A stretch of 64,000 nucleotides of DNA from Manis javanica (taxonomy: Eukaryota > Chordata > Mammalia > Pholidota > Manidae): the NCBI RefSeq assembly GCF_040802235.1, contig NC_133169.1:42601034-42665033 (forward strand). The letters are read 5' to 3'. Positions 25,066 to 37,105 of this stretch are shown here, piece after piece. The notes under the pieces were generated by a model. That model was not told the DNA's origin. It did not search any database and saw only the letters and a program-made list of their open reading frames with translations. The translations under genes were made by a program, and so were the position numbers. Position 1 is the first letter of the stretch, and the number at the start of each line of letters is the position of its first letter.

Positions 25066-25200
25066 TATCTGGAAGAATTCATTAGTCCGGAATGGAGTAT
25101 TTGTGCCTGGTGCTTTATGCGAAGATTTTAAATTATGAATTCAATATCTTTAGTAGATATGGGACTATTTAGATTTCCTTCTAGTGCTGTAACCAATTGT
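25066..25200 (-). mobile_element. L1 ORF2 fragment, antisense (short)
   Basis: 'tgtgcctggtgctttatgcg' (25,102) followed by 'gaattcaatatctttag' (25,136) matches the antisense of a conserved stretch in the L1 ORF2 reverse transcriptase region. The flanking sequence to about 25,980 is not clearly L1. Confidence 0.55.
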
Positions 25201-25979
25201 TTTGTTCAAGGAATGTGTACACTTCTTTTCTGTTCTTGTATTGGCAAAATGTTTGAAATATATTGCAGCTTTCCCAAGACATGGTCGGTTTTGGTGGTTT
25301 CATACTCTTTTATGGAATTTCTTAAATATATTAACCATAGTTATTGTAAAGTCTTCAACTTCTAACTTTATAGTTTGTATCTTATCTGGGTCTCTTTATG
25401 TTCTTTCTTTTACGTCTCATTTATTAGTCATTTTTCCCCTTCTTTCCATGTCTTGATGTTATTCTTGCTGTTGCTGTTAATTATTAATTATTTATTGTGT
25501 GCCTGTCATTGCAATGAATATGTTGTAGAGGCTGTAGCTTATGTGACCTTCATTTAAATTTGGTTGACAATTTCTCTGTTAAATAATAAAGTTGCCATTG
25601 ACACACCTGAATCCTAAAGACTTGTTTTAGATGAGTCTACTCCAGTTTATCCTATTGCTAAAGCATGGTCCTATGTGTAGGGCATTGTTTTCCTTTTCCT
25701 CTTCATTGACTGACAAGGGTGTTTATCAGAGTTTCTCCATTTTTATGTCACTTGAACTCCAATGTCTCCTGTTTTTTTCCATCAATGTCATAGTATTTTT
25801 ATTGCTGTCATTTTGTAATAATACTTGATATATAGTAGTGAAAATACAAATTTAGTCTTTGTTTTCTCTATTATCTTGGCTTTTAATTTCCCTGTTACTT
25901 TTAGAATCAAGTAATAAACTTTCTCATTCCCCTAAAAACAATTCTGTCTAAATGTTTTAATTAATTAATTAATTTTTAA
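25201..25979. other. No gene seen
   Basis: T-rich sequence, possibly decayed antisense LINE. Short ORFs here are hydrophobic because of T-richness, not because they encode membrane proteins. Confidence 0.4.
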
Positions 25980-28900
25980 TTTTTTCAGATTTTCAGTTTT
26001 ATTTGTACTCATGTCTCTGTGTATTAAATTGCATACAAGTTTATGATACGTAATTTTGTGCATTCACCATTATAGTCAAAATACTCATAGTACCAACACC
26101 CTGAGGGGCTTTCCTGTTTCTCTGTGACATCCATACTCACCTGACACCAGATTTCCCACCCATTCCAATTCCTTACCATTAAACTTGTTCTCCATTTCTA
26201 AACTTCAGCATAAACAGAACAACATATAGCCTTGTATATTTTTTCATTCCTCATAATTCTCTTATTTATATTCTTTTAATTGTCTATTCTTTTTTATTAT
26301 TGAGTAGTATTCCATAACATGTATGTACTAGTATTTGTTTAACCATTCACCTGCTGAAGGACATCTGGGCTGATTCCAGGTTTGGGCCATTATGAATAAA
26401 GATGCTGTAAACATTTATTGTACAGATTTTTGTGTAAACATGTATTTTTTTCTCTGGAATAAATACACAAGAATACAATTGCTGGGTTGAATGACAGTTG
26501 GAAGTCTAGTTTTTTTAGGGAGCTGCAAACGTTTTCATAATGGCTCTACTATTACATATCCCCACAAAAGATGCCTGAGTAATCCAGGTTTTGTACATAT
26601 ATGCTAATGCTTGACATCATTACTATTCTTTTTATTTTAGTCATTCTATTAGGTGTGGTGGTAATATCCCATTGTGATTTTTATTTGCATTTCCCTGGTG
26701 GATAATAATGCTGAGCAACTTTTAATGTGTTTGCCAACTGTACATCCTCCTCATTGAAATGACCCATGTCTTTTGCCTAAATTCTAATTGGACTGTTTAT
26801 TGTTTACTGTTGAGTTCACTTAGTTTCTTGTATGTTTCAGATACTAGTTCTTTGCCAGTCATATAGTTTTAAATATTTTCTCCTAATATGTAGCTTGTCT
26901 TTTTATGCTCTTCATGTATTGTGCTTTTGATGTCAAGTCTGAAAAATTGTGGGCTGCCCTTAGATCCTGAAGATGTTTCCTATTATTCTTAATAAGTTTA
27001 TGTTTTCACATTTAAGTCTATGATGCATTTAATTTTTATGTAATGTATAAAATTTACATTGAGATTCTTCCTCTTTTTTCTTTTTTTAGCCTATGTATAC
27101 CCAATTACTCTAGCATTTGTTGAAAAAGCTGTTTTTTCTTCCATTTAGTTGTTTTTGCATCTTTGTCAACAATAAGTTTGGTGTATTTGTATGGATGTAT
27201 TCTAATACTGATACCACATAATCTTGATTAAAGTATCTAAATAATAAGTCTTTAAATCTGGTAGGCTAATTCCTCTCACTTTTTACTTCTTTTCCAAAAT
27301 TATTTTAGCTAGTTTAGTTCTTTTAGCCTTCCTATATATAATTTAATCTTTCCTATATCTAACAAAAATAATGGGTTGGTGTTTTGATGGGAATTACATT
27401 CACCCTCCCTGTACATCAGTTTAGGGAACATCTGCATCATTACTTTGTTGGTCCTTTCAACCCATGATCACAGTGTGGTTCTCCACTTACTTAGGTCTTA
27501 GATTTCTCTCATCAACACTGTAGTTTTCAGCATAAAATACCTACACGGTTTTGTAAGATTTATACATAAATAGTTCATGTTTTGAGTGTTATAAGTGGTC
27601 TTTGTTTTTAATTTCAGTGTCCATGGGTTGATCTCTGGTATATAGAAACACATACTGCTTGTTGATATTGATCACAAATTCACAGACTGGATCCCTTATT
27701 ATTTCTGCAATCACTTCTTCATTCTACCTGTTTTTGATCATTGGGATTTTCCTACGTAGCTGATCATGTCATGTGCAATTAAGACAATTTTACTTTGTCC
27801 TTTCTTATATGCCTTTTATTTCCTTTCCTTTCCTTATTGCACTGGTTGGAACTTCCAGCACTACTTTGAAAAGTGTAGGGAGGGTGGTCATTCTCACCTT
27901 TTACCCAGTATCTGCATTTATTCTTTTGTCATTGAATATAATGTTAGCTGTAGGTTTTGGTAAATATTCTTTGTCAATATGAGGAAGTTCTCAACTCCTA
28001 ATTTTCTGAGAGTTTTTATCATAAAGGCATGTTGATTTTTGTCAAATTATTCTTATACATCAATTACCATAATCATGTGATTATTTTCTTCATTAGTTTG
28101 CTGATATTGTTGATTACAATGATTGATTTTGTAATGTTGAATCATCCTTGCACCACTAAAATAAATCCAACTTAGTCATGGTATATAATTTATATACTGT
28201 ATTGCTTAATTTCACTTTATAATATTTTAAAATTTTTAGGTCTATTTTTATGAAGCATACCAATCTGTAGTTTCCTGTTTTAAGCACACTCTTTGTCTGA
28301 TTTGGCTATCAGTGTAATACTGGCCTCATAAAAGTTGATGGGAAATGTTCACTCCTTTATTGTTTTCTGGTAGAATTGGTATTAGTTCCTCTTTAAAAGT
28401 TTAGTAGTATTCTTCAGTGAAATCATCTGGTTCTGAAGATTTACTTTTCAAGAACTTTTAACTACAAATAAAATTTATTTGGTTTCTATAAAGCTACTTA
28501 GATTATTTATTTTATCTTTATGAACTTTTGGTAGTTTTTGGCCTTCAAATAATTGGTCCATTCACTTCAAATCATCAAATTCATGAGCATAAAGTTGTTT
28601 ATATTCTCTTTGGTTATGGGGTGTATAGTGATATTCCTTATTTTATTCCTTATACAGAAAATTTGCATCTTTTTGTTGAGTGTTTTGTTTAGAAGTCTAT
28701 CAATTTTATTTTTATTTTCAAAAAGAAACAGATACTGGTTTTACTGATTTTCTCTTTTGTTTTCCTATTTTCAATTTTACTGATATCTGCTCTGATGTTT
28801 ATTATGTTCCTTCTCTGCTTGTTGTGGCTTTAGTTTTCTTTTTCTAGGTTCCTCAGGTAGAAAGTTAGGTAAGTGATTTAAGACATTTTTTCATTTCTAA

Positions 28901-29200
28901 TGTAAGCATGTACTGCAATCCATCTTCTCTGTGCACTAAGGCAGTTTTGGCTGCACCCCATATATTTTGATAATCTTTTTGTCTTCATTAAGTTCTAATT
29001 ATTATTTTAGTAATATATAGTATCATTTTTGAAATCCAAGATTTCCTCCTTGACCCATGGATTATTTAGAAGTGTGCTGTTTCCCACATGTTCAGAGAAT
29101 CCTCTTGTTCTATTAGTGTTGTTTCTGTTCTGTTGTTTCTAACTTGATCTTATTATGGTCACACAACAGAGTTTGTATCATTTTAATTCTTTGAAATCAC
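25980..29200 (-). mobile_element. L1 LINE, antisense, about 3.2 kb (3' UTR to mid ORF2)
   Basis: A continuous antisense L1 read from its 3' end. The 3' UTR runs from about 26,000, with 'gggccattatgaataaagat' near 26,384 and 'catttccctggtggataata' near 26,690. ORF2 follows, with 'agctagtttagttcttttag' near 27,308 and the segment around 28,900-29,060 that corresponds to the middle of ORF2 (about 'gcagttttggctgcacccca'). It is closed by many stops and is an old L1M-type copy. Confidence 0.75.
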
Positions 29201-29204
29201 CAGG

Positions 29205-30026
29205 GCTGGTCTTAGGGCCCCACTATGGTCTTTTGGTGAGTGCTCCATGAAACCACCTACCATGTGGTCCTTCTAACGGCTGGGTGGCGGATGATCCACC
29301 CCAAACTCCATCCCAGTAGACAGCCCTTCCAGTTCGAGCCTTTGAAATTTGGGTCCCAGATATGCAGAGCTTCAGTCGGTCATAGCTCAGGAAAATTTTG
29401 TGGACTCCAGAAGTATTTTAGGAGGAATGGTACAAAAACCTTGCTCTTCTTTAGATTCTGGCTTCTTCATGAGTTTCAACATCGGTGTTTTCTTCTTATC
29501 CAGGTGGCTGTGGTGAAGTTCTCTGAAGACAGTAAGAAGCTGTGTCATCCTGGACAGGTTTCGTCCTTGTCATTTGGTTTTCTTCAGGCTTTATCTTTCG
29601 TTGGGAACATACGCCTGTTCCTCACTCTGCTTCACTCCATGTTGACTTCTGTGCAGGAGGTCAACAGCCACCTCTCTCAGGCTTGGAGGACTGGCCTCGT
29701 GTAGGGATGAACCTCATGGTTCACCCCGCCCCAGCAACTGGTTGTCTCTGGGGAAACTGCGATCCTCCAAGTGGCCCGTTTTACCTTGAATAGCTTGGAG
29801 AAGTGAAGGGAGGGTCCACGGCCTGCAGGGTCCCAAAGGGGAGGATCTCTGCACCTAAATACAGGCTAATGGGAGTGCGAAAGCGTCAACGCTCCTGGTC
29901 GTTACCAGCTCTCTGCCTGCCACAGAGGGAGTGCAGGAAGGTGGCGCCGCCTGAGTGAGGGAAGCCCGGAAGCCTCAACGTGATGCCCGTGGGGTGAGTG
30001 GCTGGACTGAGTGTCTGAATGTTTTT
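29205..30026. other. GC-richer unassigned block within antisense L1 territory
   Basis: About 820 bp with higher GC and several CpGs interrupts L1 sequence. An open frame at 29,240-29,704 (154 codons, first ATG near 29,249) shows no recognisable domain. The block may be an old retroposed or ERV-derived piece or the 5' end of another LINE. No poly(A) or duplication was found at its edges. Confidence 0.35.
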
Positions 30027-30069
30027 TTGCAATGATTTGGTTGCCAAAGCTGGGAGAATTGCCTTCCTT

Positions 30070-30226
30070 AAAATCTTCCAATACTACTGTGGACAGTGAG
30101 TGTAATGGGGTATGTGGGGGGCACTTGATAATAGGGGGAGTCTAGTAACCATAATGTTCAAGTAATTATTTTCTTTTCTTATAAATAGAAAATATATATA
30201 TAAAAATAAAAAATCTTCCAATACTA
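30070..30226 (+). mobile_element. 123-bp L1 tail with perfect 17-bp target-site duplication
   Basis: aaaatcttccaatacta occurs at 30,070-30,086 and again, without mismatch, at 30,210-30,226. Between them are 123 bp ending in an A-rich run. The insert carries a G-rich stretch (ggtatgtggggggcac, then agggggagtctagtaacc), typical of the extreme 3' end of an L1. It is a severely 5'-truncated recent insertion into older antisense L1 DNA. Confidence 0.85.
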
Positions 30227-31730
30227 GGAATGGCATATGTCTATATTGGGTCTTTTCAAATTTCTCTGAGTAATTTTTATAATTTTATGTAGTGATAGAT
30301 TTGTTAAAATTATGGCTAGCTTTTTGATGGTTTTCAATAATGTCAAGTGAAATATATATATATTTAAATATCATTTTACAACTTTGTGTGGCTGGTACCT
30401 AGAAATACAGTGGATCTTTATATGTATATACATAGATTTTGATTCAGCAGCTCCAAAATTAATTATAAATTCAAATGGTTTATCTGCAGGTTCCTTTTAT
30501 TTTTCAGAATACACATTTGTGTAGCTTGTATGTCATATTTTTCTTCTTTTTAATTTTTCTACATATGATTTTGAGTTATTGACCTTATACCCCAGTACAA
30601 TGCTGTACCTAAGACATATTTTCTCATTCTGAAATCAGAGCTAAATCTTGCAATATTTTAACATTAATTAGGTTATATCATATAGTTTTTAAAAAGACAA
30701 CTTAATGAGCCTAAGAAATTTCACTTTCATTTCTCATTTGCTAAAATATTTTCACTTCCTTTTATTTTACATATATATTGAATTCTATTAAATGCTTTTT
30801 TATCACTTATAAGTATGATTATATTATTTTCTTTATTTTCTTAATATGGTAAATTACATTGAGTTTGGAAACATTAAACTTACTTCAAATGAAGCAAGCT
30901 TGGGCATAATATGCTATGTAGATTTGGTTTGATAATATTTTGTTTAAAATTTTTGTATCTTTATGAGAAATGTGGGCATATGATTTTCTTTTCTGTTAAT
31001 GAATTTGTCATGCTTTGGTATCACCATTATAATTACTTAATAAAAGGAATAGAAAATTTTCTCCCTTATATCTTCTTAAGATAAAAAGATTGTATATGGT
31101 ATTGGTATTTTGTTTAGGAAATATAAGGGGAAAATACACATTGATGTATTTATCTAGGCCTGGAGGTTTATCTGCTGGGAAGCTATTAATCACATATTCA
31201 ATTTATTTATTATATATGAGTCTTAAAAGATATGTTTTTGTTTTCACTTTTTTAATATAATTTTTCATAACTTGTCTCTCTCAAGCTATTCAGGTATTTC
31301 AAGTCCATTTTCATATTTATTGGCATAAAGTAGTTCATATAGAACTCCTATGTGTTCAATATTTGAAAAGATCTGTAGTGACGTTCCTTTTTCATTTCTA
31401 ATATTGTTTGTTTCTACCTTCTGTCCTTTTATTTTGATCATTCTTGCTAGGAACTTACCAATTTTATTAGCTTTTTGAAAACTAACATTGGTTTTGTGGA
31501 ATTTCTTCTGGTTATTATTCTTTGGAGGTGTTCACTTTGATTTTTTTTCTGTATTACAGATATTTATAATTATTTTTATTTGTTATCTGTTTCAACCATC
31601 ATGGAGTTTAATTTTATTTTCTGATGCCCACATTTGGATGGCTGTTGTGAGCCAAAATAAGCAAGTGCGTTACTTTAGTTGTTTTTCTCAACTATACCTA
31701 TTTGATTTGATATTGTTTACAAAGTAATTT
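30227..31730 (-). mobile_element. L1 LINE fragment, antisense (ORF2)
   Basis: Antisense L1 ORF2, older and more diverged than the preceding one. Landmarks include 'tgagtaatttttataatttt' near 30,269, 'ggcctggaggtttatctgct' near 31,158 (the reverse transcriptase neighbourhood) and 'ccaattttattagctttttg' near 31,459. No frame is open for a useful length. Confidence 0.65.
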
Positions 31731-32349
31731 TAATCAACTGTGAAAATTATTGTTTTTATAAGCTCCCATTTCCCTAAAATTAATTATGTTTTTTCAAAGA
31801 AGAGTAGTAATTGTTGTATATAAAGTATGTTTATTAATGAAACAAAAAATAAGTATGGATTTGGTTTATTTTATTACATACATTTTGAAATGATTGAAAA
31901 AACCTTCATGTAATCATTTTTGGTATCCTTTTTGTGTCTGTTATTGACAATCAAGGAACTAGCTGTCAGCTAGAAAGTACAGATAGGATATGAACGGGTT
32001 TAAATGGAACAATGACATATCTGTGAAATGCAATTTAAAGGATGAGATCATTTCACCAGCTTGTCTTTTCAGAAGCAAACACAATAATACAGACACAAAT
32101 GTGTCGATGGTGTAGACTTGCTTTAGGAGATTATAGAAAAGCTCATTATTTTAACATAATTTCATTGGAATATATTTACAGCCATGTTTTCATATATTAC
32201 GTATGAATTGTGTTCTCTACTTTAATACTGAAGAGTGTCTGCAACTATAAAGTATGTGATGTAATGCCTGCCTTGCTCTGAGGTCAACAGACACTTGAAT
32301 CAAAGAAGTCAATTTAATAAGTTTTAAAAGGACATGTAAAATACAGCTT
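31731..32349. other. No gene seen
   Basis: AT-rich intergenic DNA with no supported feature. Confidence 0.5.
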
Positions 32350-32428
32350 TCTCCCATCCAGGCCTGACCCTGATTGGCTTCTGAGATCAGACAAGATAAG
32401 GCACATTCAGGGTGGTATGACCACACAC
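32350..32428 (-). pseudogene. 5S rRNA pseudogene, truncated
   Basis: On the minus strand the sequence starts gtgtgtggtcataccaccct, matching the start of mammalian 5S rRNA, and continues through the internal control region ('atctcagaagcca', then 'gggtcaggcctgg'), ending at 'gatgggag'. It lacks about the last 30 nt and has an internal deletion of roughly a dozen bases after the 'ggcctgg' block. The many substitutions and the truncation make it non-functional. 5S-derived pseudogenes like this are common L1-mobilised by-products. Confidence 0.85.
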
Positions 32429-32719
32429 AGGAATGTAGCTTTCTACAAGTAGGAATCAGTAAGAACAGCTTCTTCCTATGATTACTTGGAGATACTTAAT
32501 AATTAGAGTAAGATATTGTTTGTTGTTCAGCGTTAACTTTATTTGAGACTTTATAATTGAATTATGGACTTGGATAATATGTTTTAAAGGAAAACAAGAT
32601 AGACTTACTAAAAGGGAATATCTGCAGTAAAAATTTCAGAATATTATGAATAACAAAGATAAACACAAGGAAACTGAATCAAAGAACAGGTCCTTACTTC
32701 CTTTTTTACTATTGATTTC
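32429..32719. other. No gene seen
   Basis: AT-rich spacer before the next LTR. Confidence 0.5.
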
Positions 32720-33166
32720 TGATGTTAAAATTAAATTAAAAAATGGAGTCTGGACTTGAGAATTCCCCAAGCAGACAAAACCATTTAAGCCATGTAAGCA
32801 AAAGCAAATCTATCTTATTTCATGAACATAAGCAAGAGTTATTCGGGGTCATTTCCTGTAAATGCCTCTGACAATCATAAAAGAAACTTGTCATCTTCCC
32901 AAAAGTGGTATGAGATGATCACTTTTAAATGATCCCATGCTGTCTTAGAAACCCCCGTTATAATAACCAGTCATTGTAAAGGGTAAACAACTTCCAAATT
33001 TTCACCTTGTAAGTCATCCTGAAACTTCATGCCCCCGAACTTCATATCATATTTGAACCTGAAGCCTCCAGTTCATGAGCTCTTCTTACAGGCACGATAC
33101 GTTCTTATTAAATACTATCTATTGACTTGGTAGTTTTAATTTTTCTATTTCTGGATTTTTCAAAGT
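32720..33166 (+). mobile_element. Old ERV1-type 5' LTR (approximate limits)
   Basis: The stretch begins tgatgttaaaatt and its 3' part has the R/U5 look of ERV1 LTRs: 'cttcatgcccccgaacttca' (33,026), TATT/AAATA-type poly(A) region 'ttcttattaaatactatct' (33,103), then 'ctatttctggatttttca'. It is followed by 'tggcatcagaagtgagac' (33,169-33,186), which sits where a primer-binding site should be. I cannot assign the primer tRNA. Limits are approximate. Confidence 0.55.
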
Positions 33167-33460
33167 TCTGGCATCAGAAGTGAGACTCAAAGCAGACCCC
33201 CCAGTGATTCTGAGGCTGGGGAGCCCCCAGATGCCACGCGGACTCACGGAGCCCACCGAGGTCACCGCTTTCTGCTGACCCCGGAGCTCCTGAGTAAGTC
33301 TCTCGGATGTGAGTCCCCGAGTTTATCATGCATGTCTGCATCATGCTTGTTGAAGCTAAGTCACCCTCTTCTTTTCAAAAGGGAGGGAAACGTGATTCCC
33401 TCTGTTTCGGAACAGCTGTTAAGAAACCAGCCCCCTCATGGTTAGAATGTCTTGTGGTAT

Positions 33461-33543
33461 CTTCTTAGTGAACTTCACTGGAAAGTAAAGGCAACTAATA
33501 GTTAAAATTTATAATCAGTATGTAAAAATGAGACTACTTAGAA
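33461..33543. repeat. 83-bp direct repeat, copy 1
   Basis: The stretch recurs at 34,625-34,707 in the same orientation with about 80 of 83 bases identical. Both copies lie in the non-coding ERV interior, 1.16 kb apart. Confidence 0.93.
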
Positions 33544-34624
33544 CTTAAACTCCTTCTTCCTAAATGTATAGCCTCTATGGACCAGTTTTGTGCGTTTTTA
33601 GATAATGGGTAAGTTTTCGGGCAATTTAGAATAGTAGTGACTGACCCCCTTGGAGAAACTAAGTAAGTTCAACTTTAGGAGAACCCTTGAAAGGAAACAA
33701 TATCATGCCTCTGAGATGATGGGATGCTTTTTTTAGTGCATATACAGAAGCTTCTGAGAGACAAAAATCACTCCAAAAATAGCTTCTGTAAAAAAAAACC
33801 TTACAGTATACAGTTAACTTAGTCCGTCTGCCAGAAACACAATTTAAATCCAGCTATTCTTTTGTGTTTTTTTATTATTGTATCTGAGACATGGCTAGAG
33901 TATTGAAATGAAAGCTATATGATCTTTGATTGTGTCAGTCTATATGTATATGTATATCCATGTATATATATTAAATATATTGTTGTAATTTAGATGAGTC
34001 TTATTTAATTAGTTTAAAGAAAATTAAGTGCTTATGTAAATTGAATATTCCTTAAACTCTCAGAAATATATAAACTAACCCAAATGTTTTCAAGTGTACA
34101 TGATCTGGGATAGTCTTTGACAAACAAAAACTAATTTAAGTTTGTTGGTTTAATAAAAACAGGCATATCTTCAGAATTGTCAATATTAATTGTAAGGCAA
34201 ACCTATCACTTCTTCTATCTACATTTGTTAAGTCAAATAAACACACTATCTCTGTGTTAAAAAGTTTATCAAGACAAATTAGGAAAAGGGTTGTTGTTTA
34301 ATGTCTAATCTAAGCATAATTGTTGAAAACAAGTAATTTAAATAAATGTAAATAAGATAAAAATTTATACTAAGTAGGACAAAATAATGGAAATTCACTG
34401 TATATCTAGATCATTACCAAATAAGATAGTATACTGAGACATTGATTACTAAACATAGGTTTTTGGGTTCTTAATTTTTTATAGACATAAGATGTTCACA
34501 TCTATTAATAAGTACCTTTTGCCACATTAAAAACTTTACTATAAAAATGCTTCTAAAAAGCATAAGTTTTATAAATATGTATTATACTGTAGGATGCTAA
34601 TATAAGATTGCTCAGAATCACCTG

Positions 34625-34707
34625 CTTCCTAGTTAACTTCACTGGAAAGTAAAGGCAACTAATAGTTAAAATTTATAGTCAGTATGTAAAAATGAGACTA
34701 CTTAGAA
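34625..34707. repeat. 83-bp direct repeat, copy 2
   Basis: Copy of 33,461-33,543 with three substitutions seen. No tail or short duplication flanks it, so it looks like a templated copy or template-switch product rather than a transposon. Confidence 0.93.
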
Positions 34708-36600
34708 ACAATAAGAGCAACGGGATCAATTTTATTTACAAAGCCTGGGAAGAAAATGGAATGTAGTTTTAGGTGAAGATGATGGAAAGAATATAGGAAG
34801 TGTTTTTGCTAAGGAAAAAGAAAGTAATTGTTGTTTACAATAAAATGAGAGAGAGGAAACTGGTTGTTTCAGAAAAGAAAGGAAAAAGAGTAAGACACCT
34901 AAATGGATGTAGGAAGTTGTAGAAGTGATATGTTTTCAAAGTAAGGCTGGCTAAATTAGATTCATTTATAAGGGTTTTTAAAGTGAACTCAAATCAGAGC
35001 TTAATTTTCTTTTTAAAATTGTATAAGTTATTAGATTATTGGTCTGCTCTTAATAAAAGATTATAAAAGTTTTTCCTTTGCCTTTAATCTAATGTGTCCA
35101 AGAAAACAAATCCTATGTCTTAGAAAATATTCCTTGTTCCATGCTGTGCTTATCAGGCTTTTGATTACTTAGAAAAACTGAGTCTTTCCAATATTGAGTT
35201 AAAATTTTTTACAACTATGTAATTTTCTGTATTTGCCTTTAAGGTATTTTCATCATCACTTTAGTTGAATGAAAGTAAATACTGATATGCAGTGACTTGC
35301 ACTCCTGTTTGTTCAAATGCTTGAAATCTTTTGACATTTTAGCAAACGTCACCAAATCAAATTCTGAATGAAATCTTTTTCACCTCAAACAGATTTTTCA
35401 GAGGTCCGGTGGAAGATCTCAAAAGAGTTCTTTCTCCTTATAAAAATGAGAAATGTTTATTTAGGCTTATTTGATATGTTAAGTTGCATGAGAAACATTG
35501 CCAAGTAAAATGTAATGCTTAACCTTCTTATATTTATATGGGATATAGACCATTAAAATAAGTAATTCAGAAATTATATGCAATTTGTAAATCTCTTATA
35601 TGCTCTGGCATAATGTTATCAGTCATAATTCTAGTTATTTTATAATATTGTATATCACAAAAGGAACAATTTGCTTCTCAATTGCATTATTTCTTTTTTT
35701 TTGGTGAAATCTCACCAGATCTTTAGCCATGGTTATTTTTAAGTCTTTTGTCACTCACAGTTACTGTTTTACTCTTAATTCTCTGAAAGTATTTACAATC
35801 AACTACAGGCAAGAAATGCTTCATTTTCAAAGAGATATATGGAAAAGGCTCTGAAAACTAGTCTAGAATGCAAGATTCTGATAAGTTTAAAGTCATTACA
35901 CTAAACTGGGTGAAAACTTCTAAAACTCTAATGGAACACTGGCTGTAAGTCTGCTAACCCATGATCAGAACAAAAATGTATTACATGAGACTGAAGATGA
36001 TTATAATTTTTATGACTCCATTTAGAACATTTCTGGTTCCTTAATGTTTTGTTTTCCAGATTTAAAAGATCTCTTTCTCTCCTCTCTTTTAAGCTATCTG
36101 TTATTTACACCAATTTGACAAAGTATACTTTTGTAAACACAAGTTGAAACATTTAATCTTTCTCTCCTTACCTGACCCCTCCAGAATTTGGAAACTCTTA
36201 TTCAATATTCTTATTTTTCATGATTATATATATATATTTACAAAAGCTAAATAAGATTCAGCTCTCCATGTAACAGGAAACAATTAGACAAGTCAGATTT
36301 AGACAGGTAAAAACTGTGTCTGATTAGATCTCATTTGATTTATTTGATTGATTAAATCTTGGCTCTTGGGAATCTCTGGGGAATTTTTCAGTCTTTGGCT
36401 ATTATCCTCCTATAGTCATCATATTAACCTGTCTGGTGTGTTGTATCCTCTCAGGGGTTTTGAGTGTCTCTGGCAGCCACTCACATCAGGTGACATCCAC
36501 AAGGGTCAGATAGCTTGGAGGAGCTCAGTGACCTGACTGCCACATCCCTGATGACACTACTCCTGGTGGTAACCCTCCATTCGAAGGACTCAACTGGCAG

Positions 36601-37105
36601 AAACAGCAAATGTGAGATTCTTTGACATCAACAGTGGTAAGTGAAAATAATGCTGTGCTAGTTGAATCATAGATGTAATCCAATATGAAGGTTTACTAAT
36701 GACTTCCAAGATACAAGTCATTTTAAAAAGAAAATTTCATGTATCATAAAGTAAATGCATATTAGAACATGATTTAATTTTGTAGCTGTGCACTGGCAAT
36801 GAATAAAATGTTGAGAAGATAGAAATAGGTCCTCTCAAACACTTTCTGTGAAAATAGAAACTGGTACCCTTATGCAGGTTAACTTTTATTTTGTCTTTCA
36901 AATTTTAAAATGTATATACAAAATTTTCCATATAGGAATCCATTTTCTCAATATAAATACACTGGAGCACTGCTATCTGTGGACAGGTATATTCAAAGCA
37001 ACCTAACACCAGAATCATAGAAAATACATATTAGAAAGATAATTCAGTCAGTTAAGATACGCTTAAAGAATGGAAAGCTGTGCAAGGGGATTAAAAATGG
37101 AGGCA
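36601..37105. other. No gene seen
   Basis: AT-rich sequence between the ERV remnant and the L1 5' UTR. Confidence 0.45.

Larger units (their letters stand above)
33169..36600 (+). mobile_element. Old ERV interior, non-coding
   Basis: The leader after the presumed primer-binding site is GC-rich to about 33,330 and has a strong splice-donor-like site (ga then gtaagt near 33,293). The remaining 3.2 kb is AT-rich without retroviral ORFs. Blocks near 35,395 ('ttttcagaggtccggtggaa'), 35,710 ('tctcaccagatctttagcc') and 36,145-36,200 ('cctgacccctccagaatttg') match in order the interior of the younger ERV at 42,940, 43,140 and 43,380. No 3' LTR was recognised, so it is truncated or the LTR has been lost. 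A possible remnant of the 3' part lies at 36,340-36,600. Confidence 0.6.

Noticed and set aside
25135-25828. Several hydrophobic ORFs that look like small membrane proteins
   Set aside because: T-rich DNA gives Phe/Leu/Ser-rich frames. They overlap each other in different frames and lie in or near decayed antisense LINE.
29240-29704. 154-codon ORF as a candidate host gene
   Set aside because: No recognisable domain, no exon-intron evidence, and embedded among LINE fragments. Kept only as part of an unassigned block.
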